From Fagopyrum homotropicum (Eukaryota > Streptophyta > Magnoliopsida > Caryophyllales > Polygonaceae): a DNA stretch of 64,000 bases. The translations under genes and the position numbers were made by a program. Within the stretch, counting starts at the first letter, position 1; each line of letters begins with the position of its first letter. The notes below the pieces were generated by a model that was not told where the DNA came from, searched no databases, and worked only from the letters and a program-made list of their open reading frames with translations. The stretch is taken from NCBI GenBank assembly GCA_033239125.1, contig BSWB01000004.1, positions 59,209,501 through 59,273,500 of the forward strand, read 5' to 3'. This document shows positions 19,999-31,910 of this stretch, in pieces.

Positions 19999-21933
19999 TG
20001 TAACACCCCGAATCCGCGGGACTCGGAGTGCCACATTGGGCTAGGATTTCACAATGGATCCTGACCCTAGCCTGACAACAAGTTCATTGGACCTTACAAC
20101 ATGGCACTAGCAGATATAAAACAAATGCAAAAAACTGTATAAGCTGTACAACCAAAAGATAACAATATCACAGCCGAGTACAAACAACAACTTCCTAACA
20201 CATGAGGTAACAAAAGATCATCCTCACACAGGAGGGAAACATAAACAATCCCAAAAGACCACAACCATCCTATGTACGAGAGGTCCTCGGCCTGCCACTC
20301 TGCCAGATCAGTCAACAACACGCCTATCCTGTAGGGCATCTACAACATGGTATAAAACCATTAGCTAACAATACATATATAAGGTAATGCATAAGCACAA
20401 GCACAAGTCATGAAAGATAAACACATAAGCATGCTATCACACATTTACCATTTATCATCTTTATAGAATAGTCATTCACTCAAATTGTATATATATATGT
20501 AGATAGATGAAACTAGGTGACAAGAGGACCGGTACATCATTGCCTCTTGGCCTGACGTCCATCTGGAAGTTGTGTCGGTCAAAAAACTTGGGGACCCTAT
20601 GGGAGTGAATTGTGCCCATCCTGTATACCAAATGGCATGAGCACAGAGAACCCCCAGCCCCTTACAAGATGAAGGGAAGGGTTATCACAGCTACGCATAC
20701 AGGGCAAGCAATAAAACATAGGTCGGTAATAAACGACATCTCATGCTATCATAGCAAACACATAGCACACACTACTCATGCAAACACCCAATATAAGGAT
20801 GGTAGCTAAGTAAGTGCTACGGACTTACCTCAACCTCGTACCAAGCTCAACAACACAACTAACCTCCACTCCTTAGAGTGACACTTTCTAATAACAAGGC
20901 ATAGAGATATATCAATCTCCTATCAATCAAAGGGGTCACACCTAGACCCAAGGGATCCATAGGATCATCCTCAACCTAACCTCTCAACCTAATAAACCTC
21001 AAAGGCCATACATGGCATAACACGATCATAACCTCATCAAAACACCTTCTCACACATCTAGCATAAACCTATAAACTCACACTAGGAAAGGAGGGAACAA
21101 AGGCATCCTAAAGAAAGCCTAGAAGCAACACACACCTGCAACAAGACCAACTCAAGGGCTGGACTACAGGTGGCCGCAAGCGGCTCTAGGAGGCGTTGGG
21201 GGGACCTTGGCCGGCGCAGAGGCGGCTTCAAGGTGGCGTAGGGGCGGTTGAACAGCAGTGGACACCAAGTCAGCCCCTTCTTCACTTCTTCTCTCGATTC
21301 TTGACACCTTCTTCACTCCATATCCATACATACATAAACACACATATATATACATCAACATATGGAAATCATGGCTGGAACAAGATCCAATCTAAGGGGA
21401 TCTGACCTAGACTAAGAGAAAAGAAGAAAAGATGAAAGGATGAAGAAAGAAAGAGAAGAAGGCCATGAGACTCACCAGCTGAGTTGTCCAAGAGATCAAA
21501 CAAAACACCACAACAACCTACAACTGGCTCACAAGGCACAACAACATAAATCCTCAACAACAACATCAAACAAACATCAAGATCCTTCCAAACTCAAAGA
21601 AAGATGCAAGAAGATCAAAGGAAATAAGAGAGGAGAAGAAGATCGTGAGAGAGATGGAGCAGGAGATAGAATGAGGTAAACCCTCTTCAAGAAGAGAAGA
21701 AGATATTATAAAGGGGTGAAGAGGTCAAAAGCAAGGGCTCGGGTCAAAGAAGACGGCTGCAGCCCGCCATAAACCGCAGGGGCGGCTGGCCTGGCCGAAA
21801 GGGGCGGCTCATAGGCCCGCAGGGGCGGCCAGTTAGGGAGCAAGGGCGGCCCTCTACAGCTCCAAAGGTACACAACAGTTCCGTCTCAATTGAGGCGCAG
21901 GTGCGGGATCTCTCGAAGACTAAGGCTCTTACA
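19999..21933 (-). repeat. 3' LTR of chromovirus E7
   Basis: The plus strand begins TGTAACACCCCGAATCC and ends ...AGGCTCTTACA; a partial second copy is at 40490. The bases outside 21933 form a purine tract on the minus strand (AGGGGGGTTAGA), as expected next to a 3' LTR. It contains the inverted-repeat motif CCGCCCCTGCGG (minus) at 21774-21785 and 21817-21828. It lies inside the ORF3 remnant of E6. Confidence 0.85.
21770..21850 (-). repeat. CCGCCCCTGCGG motif cluster in chromovirus LTR
   Basis: Two exact copies and at least two variants lie within 80 bases, near the U3 end of the LTR. The same motif fills part of the unrelated solo LTR at 8525-8820. Confidence 0.75.
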
Positions 21934-22499
21934 TCTAACCCCCCTAAACACATGGTTTGTCCCGAAACTTGCATAACTCAAATCCTCTCGGACTCATAAA
22001 TTGAGGTATAATTCTCTCTCTCTACCGAAGGTATCACCTCTCCATTCAAAAGATCATAAAAGTATAATAATCTATAACCTCATACATGAACATGGAGGAA
22101 TCATCAAATCCAAAAAACAAGGCCACAACGCTACCCAAAGGCGAAAAGGAATCAGATCTCTCGCCATACCACATCACAAGGCATAGAGGAAGTACATCTC
22201 TAGCCAAATCATACTCATAAGCATCGGATGGAGGAATAATATCTCCAATGAAACTATGTTCATCAAGGTAGCATGGAGGAAAGAACCATCTCCAGTTGGA
22301 TCCTAATCGCACTCAGATAGCATGGAGGAAAGAACCATCTCCAGCTATAATAATACATCATGCTAGAACATCAAGATCTAATAAGATCATAAATCACATC
22401 ATAACTAGCATGGAATAAGCACATCAACGCATGTAAGAACATAAGCACATAATCGGATGCTCACCAACATAGCACTAAGATCTACTCATCGACCCTAGG
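21934..22499 (-). other. 3' untranslated region of E7
   Basis: This is the stretch between the end of pol and the 3' LTR, with the purine tract at 21934-21946 and a local repeat (TAGCATGGAGGAAAGAACCA, twice near 22270-22340). No gene is visible. Confidence 0.6.
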
Positions 22500-22910
22500 T
22501 GCATCTATCTCAGCATAAAACTTTGGATAGTTCCTCTAGATACTATCCTCAGTCTCCCATGTAGCTTCCATTGGTCCTCATCTCGACCATTGTATCCTCA
22601 ACATGGGGATGTCCTTCGAACGTAGGCGTCTCACACCTCGCTTTGGGATTGCAATAGGATGCTCAACAAAGGTGTGGTCTGGCTCAACCAACAAGTCATC
22701 ATAACTCATAATGTGCCTCGGATCTCGTATATACTCCGTCAGCTGAGACACATGGAATACAGGGTGAACACCCTCTAACCTCGGAGGCAATGTTAATCTG
22801 TAGGCTACCCTCCCAACTCTATCTAGTATCTCGAAAGGACCGATATATCGGGGACTCAGCTTTCCCTTTATGCCAAAACGTCTGACGCCTCGCGTTGGAG
22901 ATACTCTCAA
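22500..22910 (-). pseudogene. E7 integrase C-terminus and chromodomain
   Basis: The minus-strand frame has GKLSPRYIGPFEIL, VHPVFHVSQL and RRLRSKDIPMLRIQWSR, then a TGA. Beyond the stop the same frame goes on with a chromodomain-like EATWETED. The order integrase then chromodomain, with the tRNA-Met PBS, places E7 in the chromoviruses, most like Tekay/Del. A chromodomain would direct integration to marked chromatin. The stop and other breaks make this copy inactive. Confidence 0.75.
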
Positions 22911-23467
22911 TCAGACATGAGATCTTACCCTTAACTTTAAAGGTCGACGCCTCCTGTCTACATATGACTTCTAGCAACTCTATGCAGCTAGCATCCTCTC
23001 TATGATCAGCGCTACTTGAGCCATATCATCCTGAATCTGCTCTAGCGCTATCCCACTAATACTGCTAGGCTCATCCCAACATAAAGGTGTACCGCACCTA
23101 TGTCCACATAGTGCCTCATAAGGGGTCATCCCAATAGATGCATGCTAGTTGTTGTTCTATGAGAACTCAACTAATGGGAGGTAATCAGACCATCCCTGTC
23201 CCCAATCCAATACACAGGCTCGCATCATATCATCAAGGGTCTTGATGGTCCTCTCTGACGGACCATCTGTCTGGGAGTGAAACGCGGTCGTGAAGTGTAG
23301 AGTCGTCCCCAAAGCAGTTTGAATCTGCTGCCAAAACCTTGAGGTAAACCGTCCATCTCGATCAGAGACGATCATCCTCGGTACACCATGGAGTCTCACT
23401 ATCTGTTTAGTGTGCTCCTCAGCAAATCTACTCACTAGTCACGTGTTTTTGATAGGAATGAAACGTG
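22911..23467 (-). pseudogene. E7 integrase core, part downstream of the E8 insertion
   Basis: The minus strand shows HGVPRMIVSDRDGRFTSRFW (second catalytic Asp) and FHSQTDGPSERTIKTL (catalytic Glu region). After that the frame is broken (22911-23156). It continues the integrase that ends at 36387 on the other side of E8. Confidence 0.8.
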
Positions 23468-23472
23468 TCGTC

Positions 23473-25098
23473 TGTTCGCCTCAAAGTGTGCGTGCAAATA
23501 AGTTTTAATTATAAAACTGAAACAAAAGCAAGCGAACCCGCAGTGTACGGATCGGTGTAGTTAAGCAAATATTCCAGAGTATCGAACTCAGGGATTTGGG
23601 GAGTCAAATTCAATTTCGATATAATCGAGCAAGTAAATGTATAAAAACTTTGCAAATATTGGGGAAAACAGAAACCCTAAGGATCCAGGTATCCAATTGT
23701 GGCAATCGATTCAAGATATACTATAGATGTAAGAACTGAGTTGAGATTGCAATGGTATAATTAATGTAAGGTTGAGTACGGTGAAGTTCCAAAACCCTAT
23801 ATGTCTAACCCCAAGACTCTCTCTATAAAGGTTGTTGAGGCTGCAATATAGAAAGGATCTAAAGGTAAGAATTGATCTCAAATACCCATGCCCAAACCCA
23901 AGGAATCAAAGATATGCTAAAACGGTTAAGGTTGTGACACTACAAACCGAAATAGAGGATGTTGAGTCTCACTACTACCTAGGAAAGGCAAGCCAAGGCT
24001 AGGTTAAAGCAAATCTTTAACTTTGGATTAAAGCAAAAGAAAAGGTCATAAAACAGGGAAAATCACGGCTAGATCTTGAGATTTCACGGCCGTGGAACTC
24101 AAGAACATACCGTGTTTTAGGGTGTCGACGATATTTCTCACACTCTCAAGGTCCAATCAAATTACGATATATCTATCATTATCTAAGCTACAACTATCAA
24201 CCCTTCACCTTAGAATTGCTACAGGGTTTTAACCAATAACCATCATTGTAATATCAAAAATCAAATTAAGAAGAATGAAAGATGAAAACCCTCGAAAACT
24301 CAATAACAACTCAAAGTCAATCTCGAATCCGAATAACAAAAGTAGTGTGTTTATGAATTCAGAAAGTAGAATAAGAAATCCTTACAATGATCTAGAGAAA
24401 CCACAAAGAACGGGATGTCAATACGTTCTCCAATGAAAACCCTAGAATATCCAAAAGTACACAATCTACAAAATCACGTCCTTCACGAATCTCCAATCCT
24501 CAAGGTCGAAAATGAAACCCTAAGGTTGCCGTCTCCAAAGCTCTAACGAGGGTCCAAGCGAAGTTCCTCGAAACTCTCTTCTCAAGCCTTCTTATAGGCA
24601 AAAATAGGGTTACAGGAAAGCCCAATAACGTTGCTGACGTGGAAAATATGACACGTCACAAAATCACCAAAATCACGGTCATGAATAACTTTCCATGGCC
24701 GTGGTTTAGACCGTGTAACTTTCTGTTGTGCTCCAAACTCACTTCCATGATCATGTTGCCAAATCCACGGCCGTACTTTAGGGCGTGGTTCTTCAAATGT
24801 CTTCTCCACGACCGTAATTCAGGGCGTGGTTCTTCAAATGTCTTCCCCACGACCGTAATTCAGGGCGTGGACTTCCAAACTCTTTGTTTTTGCCTTTGTT
24901 TTGTGACATTCTTCATTCATGCTCCTTCCTTAGCCTCTCCAATGCATCTCCTTGTCATCAAGCATGATCAAATACTCCTTCCCTTCCTCATTTTGCTCCA
25001 ATCCAAGCCTTTATTCACCTAAAAACAAAACGAAGCTAGTGTAGATCTCTATATCGACAAAGTGAGTGAATAAGCTCACAATTGCTTCAAACTCATAT
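23473..25098 (-). repeat. 3' LTR of E8, missing about 85 bases of its U3 end
   Basis: It aligns with the 5' LTR (34685-36381) with roughly 5-7% differences by eye over the first 200 bases. The last ~85 bases present at 36298-36381 are absent: homology ends near 25098 and the sequence runs straight into the polypurine-tract region. A donor-like GTAAGG (plus CCTTAC, 24380-24385) and palindrome clusters (24060-24130, 24660-24870) are present. Confidence 0.85.
24660..24870 (-). repeat. Palindrome cluster in E8 3' LTR
   Basis: Variants CCATGGCCGTGG, CCACGGCCGTAC, CCACGACCGT and GGGCGTGG repeat within 200 bases in U3, matching 35880-36090 in the 5' LTR. The perfect palindrome of the 5' LTR has one change here. 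Confidence 0.75.
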
Positions 25099-26388
25099 TC
25101 CATACTTGCCACTTGCTTGTCCCCAAGAAAGGTTTTCAAAAGGTTAGAACATTAGGTAGAATGAAATATGAATGCAAAACAAAACAAAGCGATCTTTTTG
25201 GTTAATGGCTTCTGATCAATAGTTCATCCTCAAACCTTGCTTCATTCATTCTTGAAAACGTTCATACACATAAACCAAAATATGTAAAGCAAAGAAACAT
25301 CATAAATTGCAAATACCTCAAGACAAACATCATAACCTTCAAGAATTGTCAAAATCAAGCATGTGAAACTTCAATTTAGATCACTAAGTCAAATAACACT
25401 CTTATGATCTCAAGGACTTTCAAATAAGGTCAAGAATATGGAAAAAGATGGGAAATTTGTAAAGGAATGTGGTGTATGAATCCAGGAAAAAGGAACAACA
25501 CAAACTCTTTCTTTTCAACAATTGAACTAACCACCAACTTAGAGCTTTGCACAAAAACCGAAGCCTAGGAGATTGGCGTTCCTGAATTTCGAGATGCCTC
25601 AAACCCTTGATGCACATACAATAATCCGTTAGGAATATCGCTCAATCCGACTTTGGCAAGACACAAACACCCGACTATGTGAATGGTGCCGAGTTACTCA
25701 TCGTCATGATTGACTTCCCCAAACCTATAATTTCCTACACTTTGAATTCAAAAAATTGCTTTCATGGCCCTCCCACATCAAACATGCCAAAATCAACTCT
25801 TCCTAAATCCCGATTAGGTAAAGGAGGCAATTATTTTCATTGAGGGGCTAAATGATCAAAGAAAGAAGTAAGAAATTCGAGGTGCCTTGATCATCTCATA
25901 AAGAAGTATAAGAACTTATATTGTGATTTCAACCTTCGTTTTTCAAAACGATTTAGATAAAAACCTTCACATTATGAAACTTGCAAGAAAGGATAAAAAA
26001 CATACTCAATCTCTTCACAATTCATAATTCAATTTAAGCATACAATTGTCATCAAAAACTCATTCCACAAGTAGTTTTCATCATAGAATTCATCTCTAAT
26101 CTTAGACGCACAAAAGTTTTCAAAATTTTCAATTTTTATGAGTTTTTCAAAGCCTTTATCATGCAATGCAATAATAAAACGTGTAACAATGAAGGGAAAC
26201 GTGCAAGTGTTCATAGACATGCAAAGCAAAGTGAGTAGAGTTATTACAAATGATAGTCACACTCCACCCCATACTTGAAACATACATTGTCCTTAATGTT
26301 CAAATGAAAATAAAGAAAAGAAAAGAAAAGCAAAAGAAACTCACTAATGGCGGTGGAGCGGTTCTAACCGGCGGTGGTCTCATCATCA
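25099..26388 (-). other. 3' untranslated region of E8
   Basis: It contains the polypurine-tract region (25100-25140; minus-strand CTTGGGGACAAG), the conserved stem-loop block (25555-25700), and the PPT-like motif after ORF3 (about 26262-26300; minus-strand CATTAAGGACAATG and AAGTATGGGG). No gene is visible. Confidence 0.7.
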
Positions 26389-28000
26389 TCACTGTGGAGG
26401 AGGTGGCGGTGGATATGGAAAGAAATCCGAGCTAAAAGGCCGCCCAAACTGCTGGCGGTAGACGTCCCTCAAGATACGGGCATTCTCTTGGCTCTCTACG
26501 TCATAAGCCTCCTGTCGGATCTCTAGGTCTCCCACTCTCCTCGAAAGATCGGTCGCCCATCCCGGTAACTGTGAATACCAATCTGGCGGTTGGTCATACC
26601 ATGCATGAGCGTCTGGAGGAGCAGTCGGTACCACCGGTGGATGATCATACCATGGAGGAGGAGCTCCCATCCATCATGGCTGCTTTCCATACCAAGCGGG
26701 TGGAGTCTCCATTCACGTCGGCCTCTCACTCACACTAGCCCTGCGTGAAGAGGAGGAACCGGAAGGTCTAGAAGGGCGGGGAGATCGTCTAGGCTGCTCA
26801 GGGAAATCGGCCGGCTGATCCGGGAATGTATCAAAGGCATGCTCAGCACCTGCTACATCATGGTCATCACCTCCTCCCATCTCCTCATCATCATCCCTAG
26901 CTGGGACCTCATCCGGCACATATGGAGGGGCTACAAGTCTATTCGCATGCATGGATGCGAAGGTCGCTTTCCAGTTATGGCGGCCTAGCATGATAGAGTA
27001 CTCGGGAAGCCATGAGATACCTCTACCACCCCTCTCCGCCCATGGCATGGCTACGGTAGGTGGAGCTTGGTGGCGGGGGAAGATAATACCTCTAATCATA
27101 AGCCCGTTGAGACCCAAATGTCTCGCCGCTATCCTTGTACAAGCGGAGTAGTCTATCCGCAAATGAGTAGCTATGTGAGTCACCATACCCCCATAACCTA
27201 TGTTCACGGCCTTCTTGTTTTTAAATTTACTAATGGTGGAGGCAAGGGTGGCACAATCGGCGGATCTACCGGTAAGCATACAATAGAGGAGGAATAGCTC
27301 ATCGGTTTTGATCTTTTGTGGGGTCTCGGTCCTATGGAAAAGACACTCCGAAAGGACCCTATGAGCTATCTTCAAGGCTAGATGGTAGATGAGCTTAGCC
27401 TTGGTGTCGGCCGGTTGCCAACCATCCTCACTAGCATATATCATTGCAATGTCCTCCCAAAAATCCTTAGCATACACTCCGCTAGGAAACCTACCATTGA
27501 AGCTCTCATGGAACCGAAAGAAGGCTCCAAACTGAATGATGAAGAACTCATAGTTTTGCTCCATTAGCTTGAAGGAGACCGTTCGGTTCATATGGCTATG
27601 CTCAAAGGAAGTCACAAGCTCCCTTGTTCTATCCTCATAGGCATCCTCCCTAATAGCGAAGAAGATGATCTATCCGGCTCTATCCAAGAGCCAATTCAAG
27701 TCATTCACAACATTGAGCTCCTCAAGCTCCTCTAGGACAAGGTATCAAGGTCCTATGATTGCCCTCTTCTCAATCCTTTCTAAAGCTCAGAGGTAGTCCT
27801 CATGCATTGTGGGGATTCTAGGAGGTGGTGGTGATGGTGGTTCACTAGGGGGAGGTTGGGAAGAGGAGGAACTATCATCTTTCCTCTTCTTGTTCCTACT
27901 AGACTTCCTCGTAAACATTTTTCTCGGTAACAGTGAAAACCATGGTTTGTTCTTGATAAGCCATGGCCATGGAAACATACGGAGACCGTGGTTCTGGTCT
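26389..28000 (-). pseudogene. ORF3 of E8 (Athila ORF-1-like)
   Basis: The copy is about 510 codons long with several stops. The N-terminus (MFTRKSSRNKKRKDD, Ser and Pro runs) lies near 27918. Then come the folded part with SFKLMEQNYEF, FNGRFPSGVYAKDFWEDI and GYGGMV, the WLPEYS motif, an acidic stretch, a Trp/Pro-rich part (PPPWYDHPP and similar) and the tail with ILRDVYR and FGRPF. Stops lie in the 27616-27786 stretch and near 26670-26712. It keeps a Cys codon where the E2 copy has TGA. No membrane segment is seen. Function unknown. Confidence 0.75.
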
Positions 28001-28660
28001 GTATCTCTCAAAACTCAGCAAATCCACACCAAAATCAACAATCACTGTCCTAGACTAATTCCAATTCCAAATTCGTCCAGTTCTCCTAAATTCTTGCGAA
28101 GAAATTGAACCAAATTGACAAAGTAGAGAAAAGGGAGAAAAACCTAGGGTTTGGATCTTTCAAATCCAAATTCCTCCTCCAATGTGGATTGTTCACTCAG
28201 TTTGTTGCTTGAATCTTATAGACGGTTGAAAATAATCCACTTTAGGCTGAGGAGTGTGGTTGGCGAATCTGGGCGTGGTTCTGGGCGTGGAATGGGTATT
28301 TTGTGGTGTTTTTGTGAAGGAAGGTGGTTTATATAGTGGCCGTCAAATTTTTGAAAATCACGGTCACTCGGGGCATTCCACGGCCGTGGAAATGTATGGA
28401 ATCCGTGGTTTTGCTGATTTGTGCCAAATTTTGAAGAATTACGGCCACCTGTTACTTCCACGACCGTGGTTTTGGGCGTGAAACTCTCTGTTGTGTGCCA
28501 AAATCCATGTTTCATCAATTAGTTCCAACTTTTGCTTCTTTCCTTTGCCCATTCCTTATTCCTACATCCAAAAACATAACATACCGGGAGGTATCGAGGG
28601 AAAAACAAAGCAAAAAAAACTAAACTAAACTAATCTAAGAAGGAAAAATAAAAACGCAAA
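28001..28660 (-). other. pol-ORF3 intergenic region of E8 with palindromes
   Basis: This is a non-coding stretch. A perfect CCACGGCCGTGG lies at 28379-28390, with CCACGACCGTGG and other variants between 28340 and 28490. Confidence 0.7.
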
Positions 28661-28695
28661 TGCAATACATTGGGTTGCCTCCCAAGAAGCGCTTG
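28661..28695 (-). other. Conserved post-pol hairpin of E8
   Basis: The minus strand reads as the 6-bp stem hairpin found after pol in all the Athila-like copies, here with GGGTTGCCTCCCAAG on the plus strand; the last stem base differs (CATTGGG). It lies about 30 bases after the integrase ORF. Confidence 0.7.
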
Positions 28696-28726
28696 TTTTG
28701 GATCCATACCTAGACCGTTCCTGGGT

Positions 28727-29488
28727 TTATTCGAGGACAATCGGAGCAATTTCCTCAACTGGGAGCTCCGGTGTATACTTCTTAAGACGTTGGTCATTCA
28801 CCTTGAAATTTCTGCTTTTTTCACCCCATACTTCAACTGCGCCATGGGGAAAAACACGTTTGATTAGATAAGGTCCAGTCCAACGAGATTTAAGCTTACC
28901 TGGAAAGACACAAAGTCTTGAATTGAAGAGGAGAACTTGATCTCCTTCTTTGAGGTCTTTTGGAATGATATGCTTATCATGCCAACGCTTCGCCCTTTCT
29001 TTGTATATCTTGGCGTTCTCATAGGCATTCAAGTGGATTTCTTCAAGGTCATTAAGGTCCAAGAGGTGCTTCTCACCCGCTTCCTTCATGCCGAAGTTCA
29101 ACCACTTCACAGCCCGATACGCCTTGTGTTCTAGCTCTACCGGGAGATGACAAGACTTCCCATACACAAGGTTGTATGGTGTTGTACCTATGGGAGTCTT
29201 GTATGCAGTCCTATACGCCAATATCACATCATCTAATTTCAAAGACCAATCCTTCCTTGTCTTTGACACCGTCTTCTCAAGGATGCCCTTGATCTCTCTA
29301 TTCGAAAATTCCACTTGCCGACTTTTTTGTGGGTGGTAGGGAGTGGCGATCTTGTGAGTCACCCCATACGTAGCTAGTGGAGCTTCGAATCGACGGGCAA
29401 TTAAGTGTGAACCTCCGTCACTAATGATGGTCCGTGGTGTCCCAAACCTTGGGAAAATAGTTCTATTAAAGAACTTGGCAACAACCAT
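28727..29488 (-). pseudogene. Integrase of E8, core and C-terminus
   Basis: The 253-codon frame contains TIISDGGSHLIARRF (second catalytic Asp), the SNREIKGILEKTVSKTR region (catalytic Glu), YRTAYKTPIGTTP, LLFNSRLCVFPGKLKSRWTG and VEVWGEK. It is split from the preceding frame by a stop near 29520. Integrase would insert the DNA copy into the chromosome; this copy is probably inactive because of the break. Confidence 0.8.
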
Positions 29489-29521
29489 GGCGTCATTAGT
29501 TGGAGAGGCAATAGCTTCAAC

Positions 29522-30502
29522 TCATCTCGAAACATAATCTACAGCTAGAAGTATGTATTGGATTCCACAAGATGATGGGAAAGGTCCCATGAAGTCTACT
29601 CCCCAAACGTCAAAGATTTCTACCTCCTGAATGTTATTGAGAGGCATCTCGTTTCTCCTGGAGATGTTTCCTGTTCTTTGACAATCATCGCAACAAGAAA
29701 CAAAGGTTTGCACATCCTTAAATAAAGTAGGCCAAAAGAAACCGGATTGCAATACCTTAGCGCTAGTTTTATTGGAACTAGTATGTCCTCCACAAGGTAG
29801 TAAATGACAATGACGAATGACGCTTTGCATTTCGTCTTCCGGAACACATCTCCTAATGATGCCGTCGGGACCTCTTTTGAAGAGTAGAGGTTCATTCCAA
29901 AAGTATTGCCGGACATCCTTAAAGAACTTCTTCTTTTGTGCACAGGATAATCCGGGAGGTATTTCCTGACAAACCAAGTAATTTACAAAATCAGCAAACC
30001 AAGGTTCGTTACCTCTAGATATCTTGTCGATGCACTCCTCTATGATGTGCAAGTGCTCATCCGGGAAGGAGTCATCAATGGGTAGATCGTCGTCTTTAAT
30101 GTGTGGTAGACGACTCAAATGATCCGCAACAGAATTTTCCGAGCCTTTCTTGTCGCGGATATCTGGATCGAATTCTTGTAGGAGGAGAATCCATCTAATT
30201 AGCCTCGGTTTTGCGTCCTTCTTGGCGAGTAAATACCAGATGGATGAATGGTACGTGTATACAATTACCTTCGCACCTACAAGATAAGAACGAAACTTTT
30301 CAAATGCATATACAATAGCTAAAAATTCTTTCTCAGTTGTGGCGTAGTTGATTTGCACTTCATCTAGCGTCTTGCTAACATAATAGATAGCATGGGTTCG
30401 ACCTTCCTTCTTTTGCCCCAGCACCGCTCTAACAGCTAAGTCACTTGCATCACACATAACCTCGAACGGGAGATTCCAGTCCGGAGGTTGGATAATCGGG
30501 GC
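29522..30502 (-). pseudogene. RNase H and integrase zinc finger/first Asp of E8
   Basis: The frame begins with CDASDLAVRAVLGQKKEGRT (RNase H Asp) and has YATTEKEFLAIVYAFEKF (Glu) and VADHLSRL. The integrase zinc finger follows (HCHLLPCGGH ... CCDDCQR), then VWGVDFMGPF with the first catalytic Asp. It continues RT in the same polyprotein with a break near 30503. Confidence 0.8.
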
Positions 30503-31564
30503 TCAGATGAGAGCTTCCAGGATCTTATAGAAAGCATCTAAACAATCTTGTGAAAAATCAAAAATTGCATCCTTAATCAAGAGATTAGTTAGCGGTTTTG
30601 AAATCTTAGAAAAGTCTTTGATAAAACGTCTATAAAATCCAGCATGTCCCAGAAAACTTCTTATCCCCTTCACCGAAGATGGAGGAAGAAGTTTCTCTAT
30701 AGTCTCTATCTTCGCCTTGTCTACTTCGATCCCTCTACTAGTGATCAAGTGTCCTAATACAATTCCTTCCTTAACCATGAATTGACACTTCTCCCAGTTA
30801 AGAACTAGGTTAGTGTCTTCACACCTTTGAAACACAAGAGAAAGGTTAGAAAGACAATTATCGAATGAGGAACCATAAACAGAAAAATCATCCATAAAAA
30901 CCTCCATTGTTTCCTCAATTTACTCCGAAAAGATGGCCATCATACACCTTTGAAAGGTGGTTGGGGCGTTGCAAAGGCCAAATGGCATCCTCTTATATGC
31001 AAACGTACCCCACGGGCACGTGAATGTGGTCTTCTCTTGATCGTCCGGATGGATCGGAATCTAGAAGAAACCACTATAACCGTCAAGATAATAGAAATAA
31101 GAGTGTTGTGCTAACCTCTCAGGCATTTGGTTTATGACTGGTAGCGGGAAGTGATCCTTCCTTGCTGCATTGTTCAACTTGCGGTAGTCAATGCACATCC
31201 TCCATCCCGTCACGGTTCTGGTAGGAATGAGCTCATTGTTCTTATTAGTGATAATCGTCATTCCTCCTTTCTTCAGGACAACTTGAACGGGGCTCACCCA
31301 CTTACTATCGGAGATAGGATAGATGATACATGCGTCAAGTAACTTAAGAGTTTCCTTCTTAACAACCTCCTTCATGATCGGATTTAATCGTCTTTGAGGT
31401 TGCCGCGAAGGCTTAAAATCTTCCTCCATTAGAATCTTGCGCATGCATAATGATGGTTTAATTCCTACAAGATCCTCTAAGGCATAACCTAAGGCTTTCC
31501 TATGTTTCCTTAGAACAACCATTAGTTTCTCATGTTCATCTTCACTTAGTTCCAAGAAATGCAT
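30503..31564 (-). pseudogene. Reverse transcriptase of E8
   Basis: The N-terminal part has WVSPVQVVLKKGGMT, GWRMCIDYRKLNNA and YYLDGYSGFF, then a TAG where the family has Gln. The palm motif FMDDFSVYGSS lies near 30890, followed by GHAGFYRRFIKDFSKI. At least two stops (near 31061 and 30920) separate the parts. RT copies RNA into DNA; here it is disabled. Confidence 0.8.
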
Positions 31565-31739
31565 ACCGAAGTTGTGTAGGAAGTGGCTTCAATTCCATTG
31601 CTATTGATGCCTGTGATGAGTCTTGAGGTGTGTCCGACGCTTCCTTAGAAGTCTCTAAGGGTGTAGGAGTGATGGAAGAAGACTCAAGAGCATTTCTGGA
31701 AAGAACGGAATTATTCTCAGAAAGTCCCAGAATTATGGC

Positions 31740-31910
31740 ACCACTGTTACTTCCACGGCCGTGGTTTAGGGCGTGGAACTCAAATTACGGCACTATTATG
31801 ACTTCCACGGTCGTGGTTTTGGCCGTGTAACTTACCGTTGCTCTCAAAATAGCAGTTTACGGGTAGCTTCGGTGAAACCACGGCCGCGGAATAGCACAAC
31901 TGACCGTGGT
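31740..31910 (-). repeat. Palindrome cluster in protease-RT linker of E8
   Basis: A perfect CCACGGCCGTGG (31753-31764) plus CCACGGTCGTGG and CCACGGCCGCGG lie in the coding linker after protease. In the translation they read as NHxRG-type repeats. The same place in E11 (52765-52945) has the same motifs. Confidence 0.75.
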
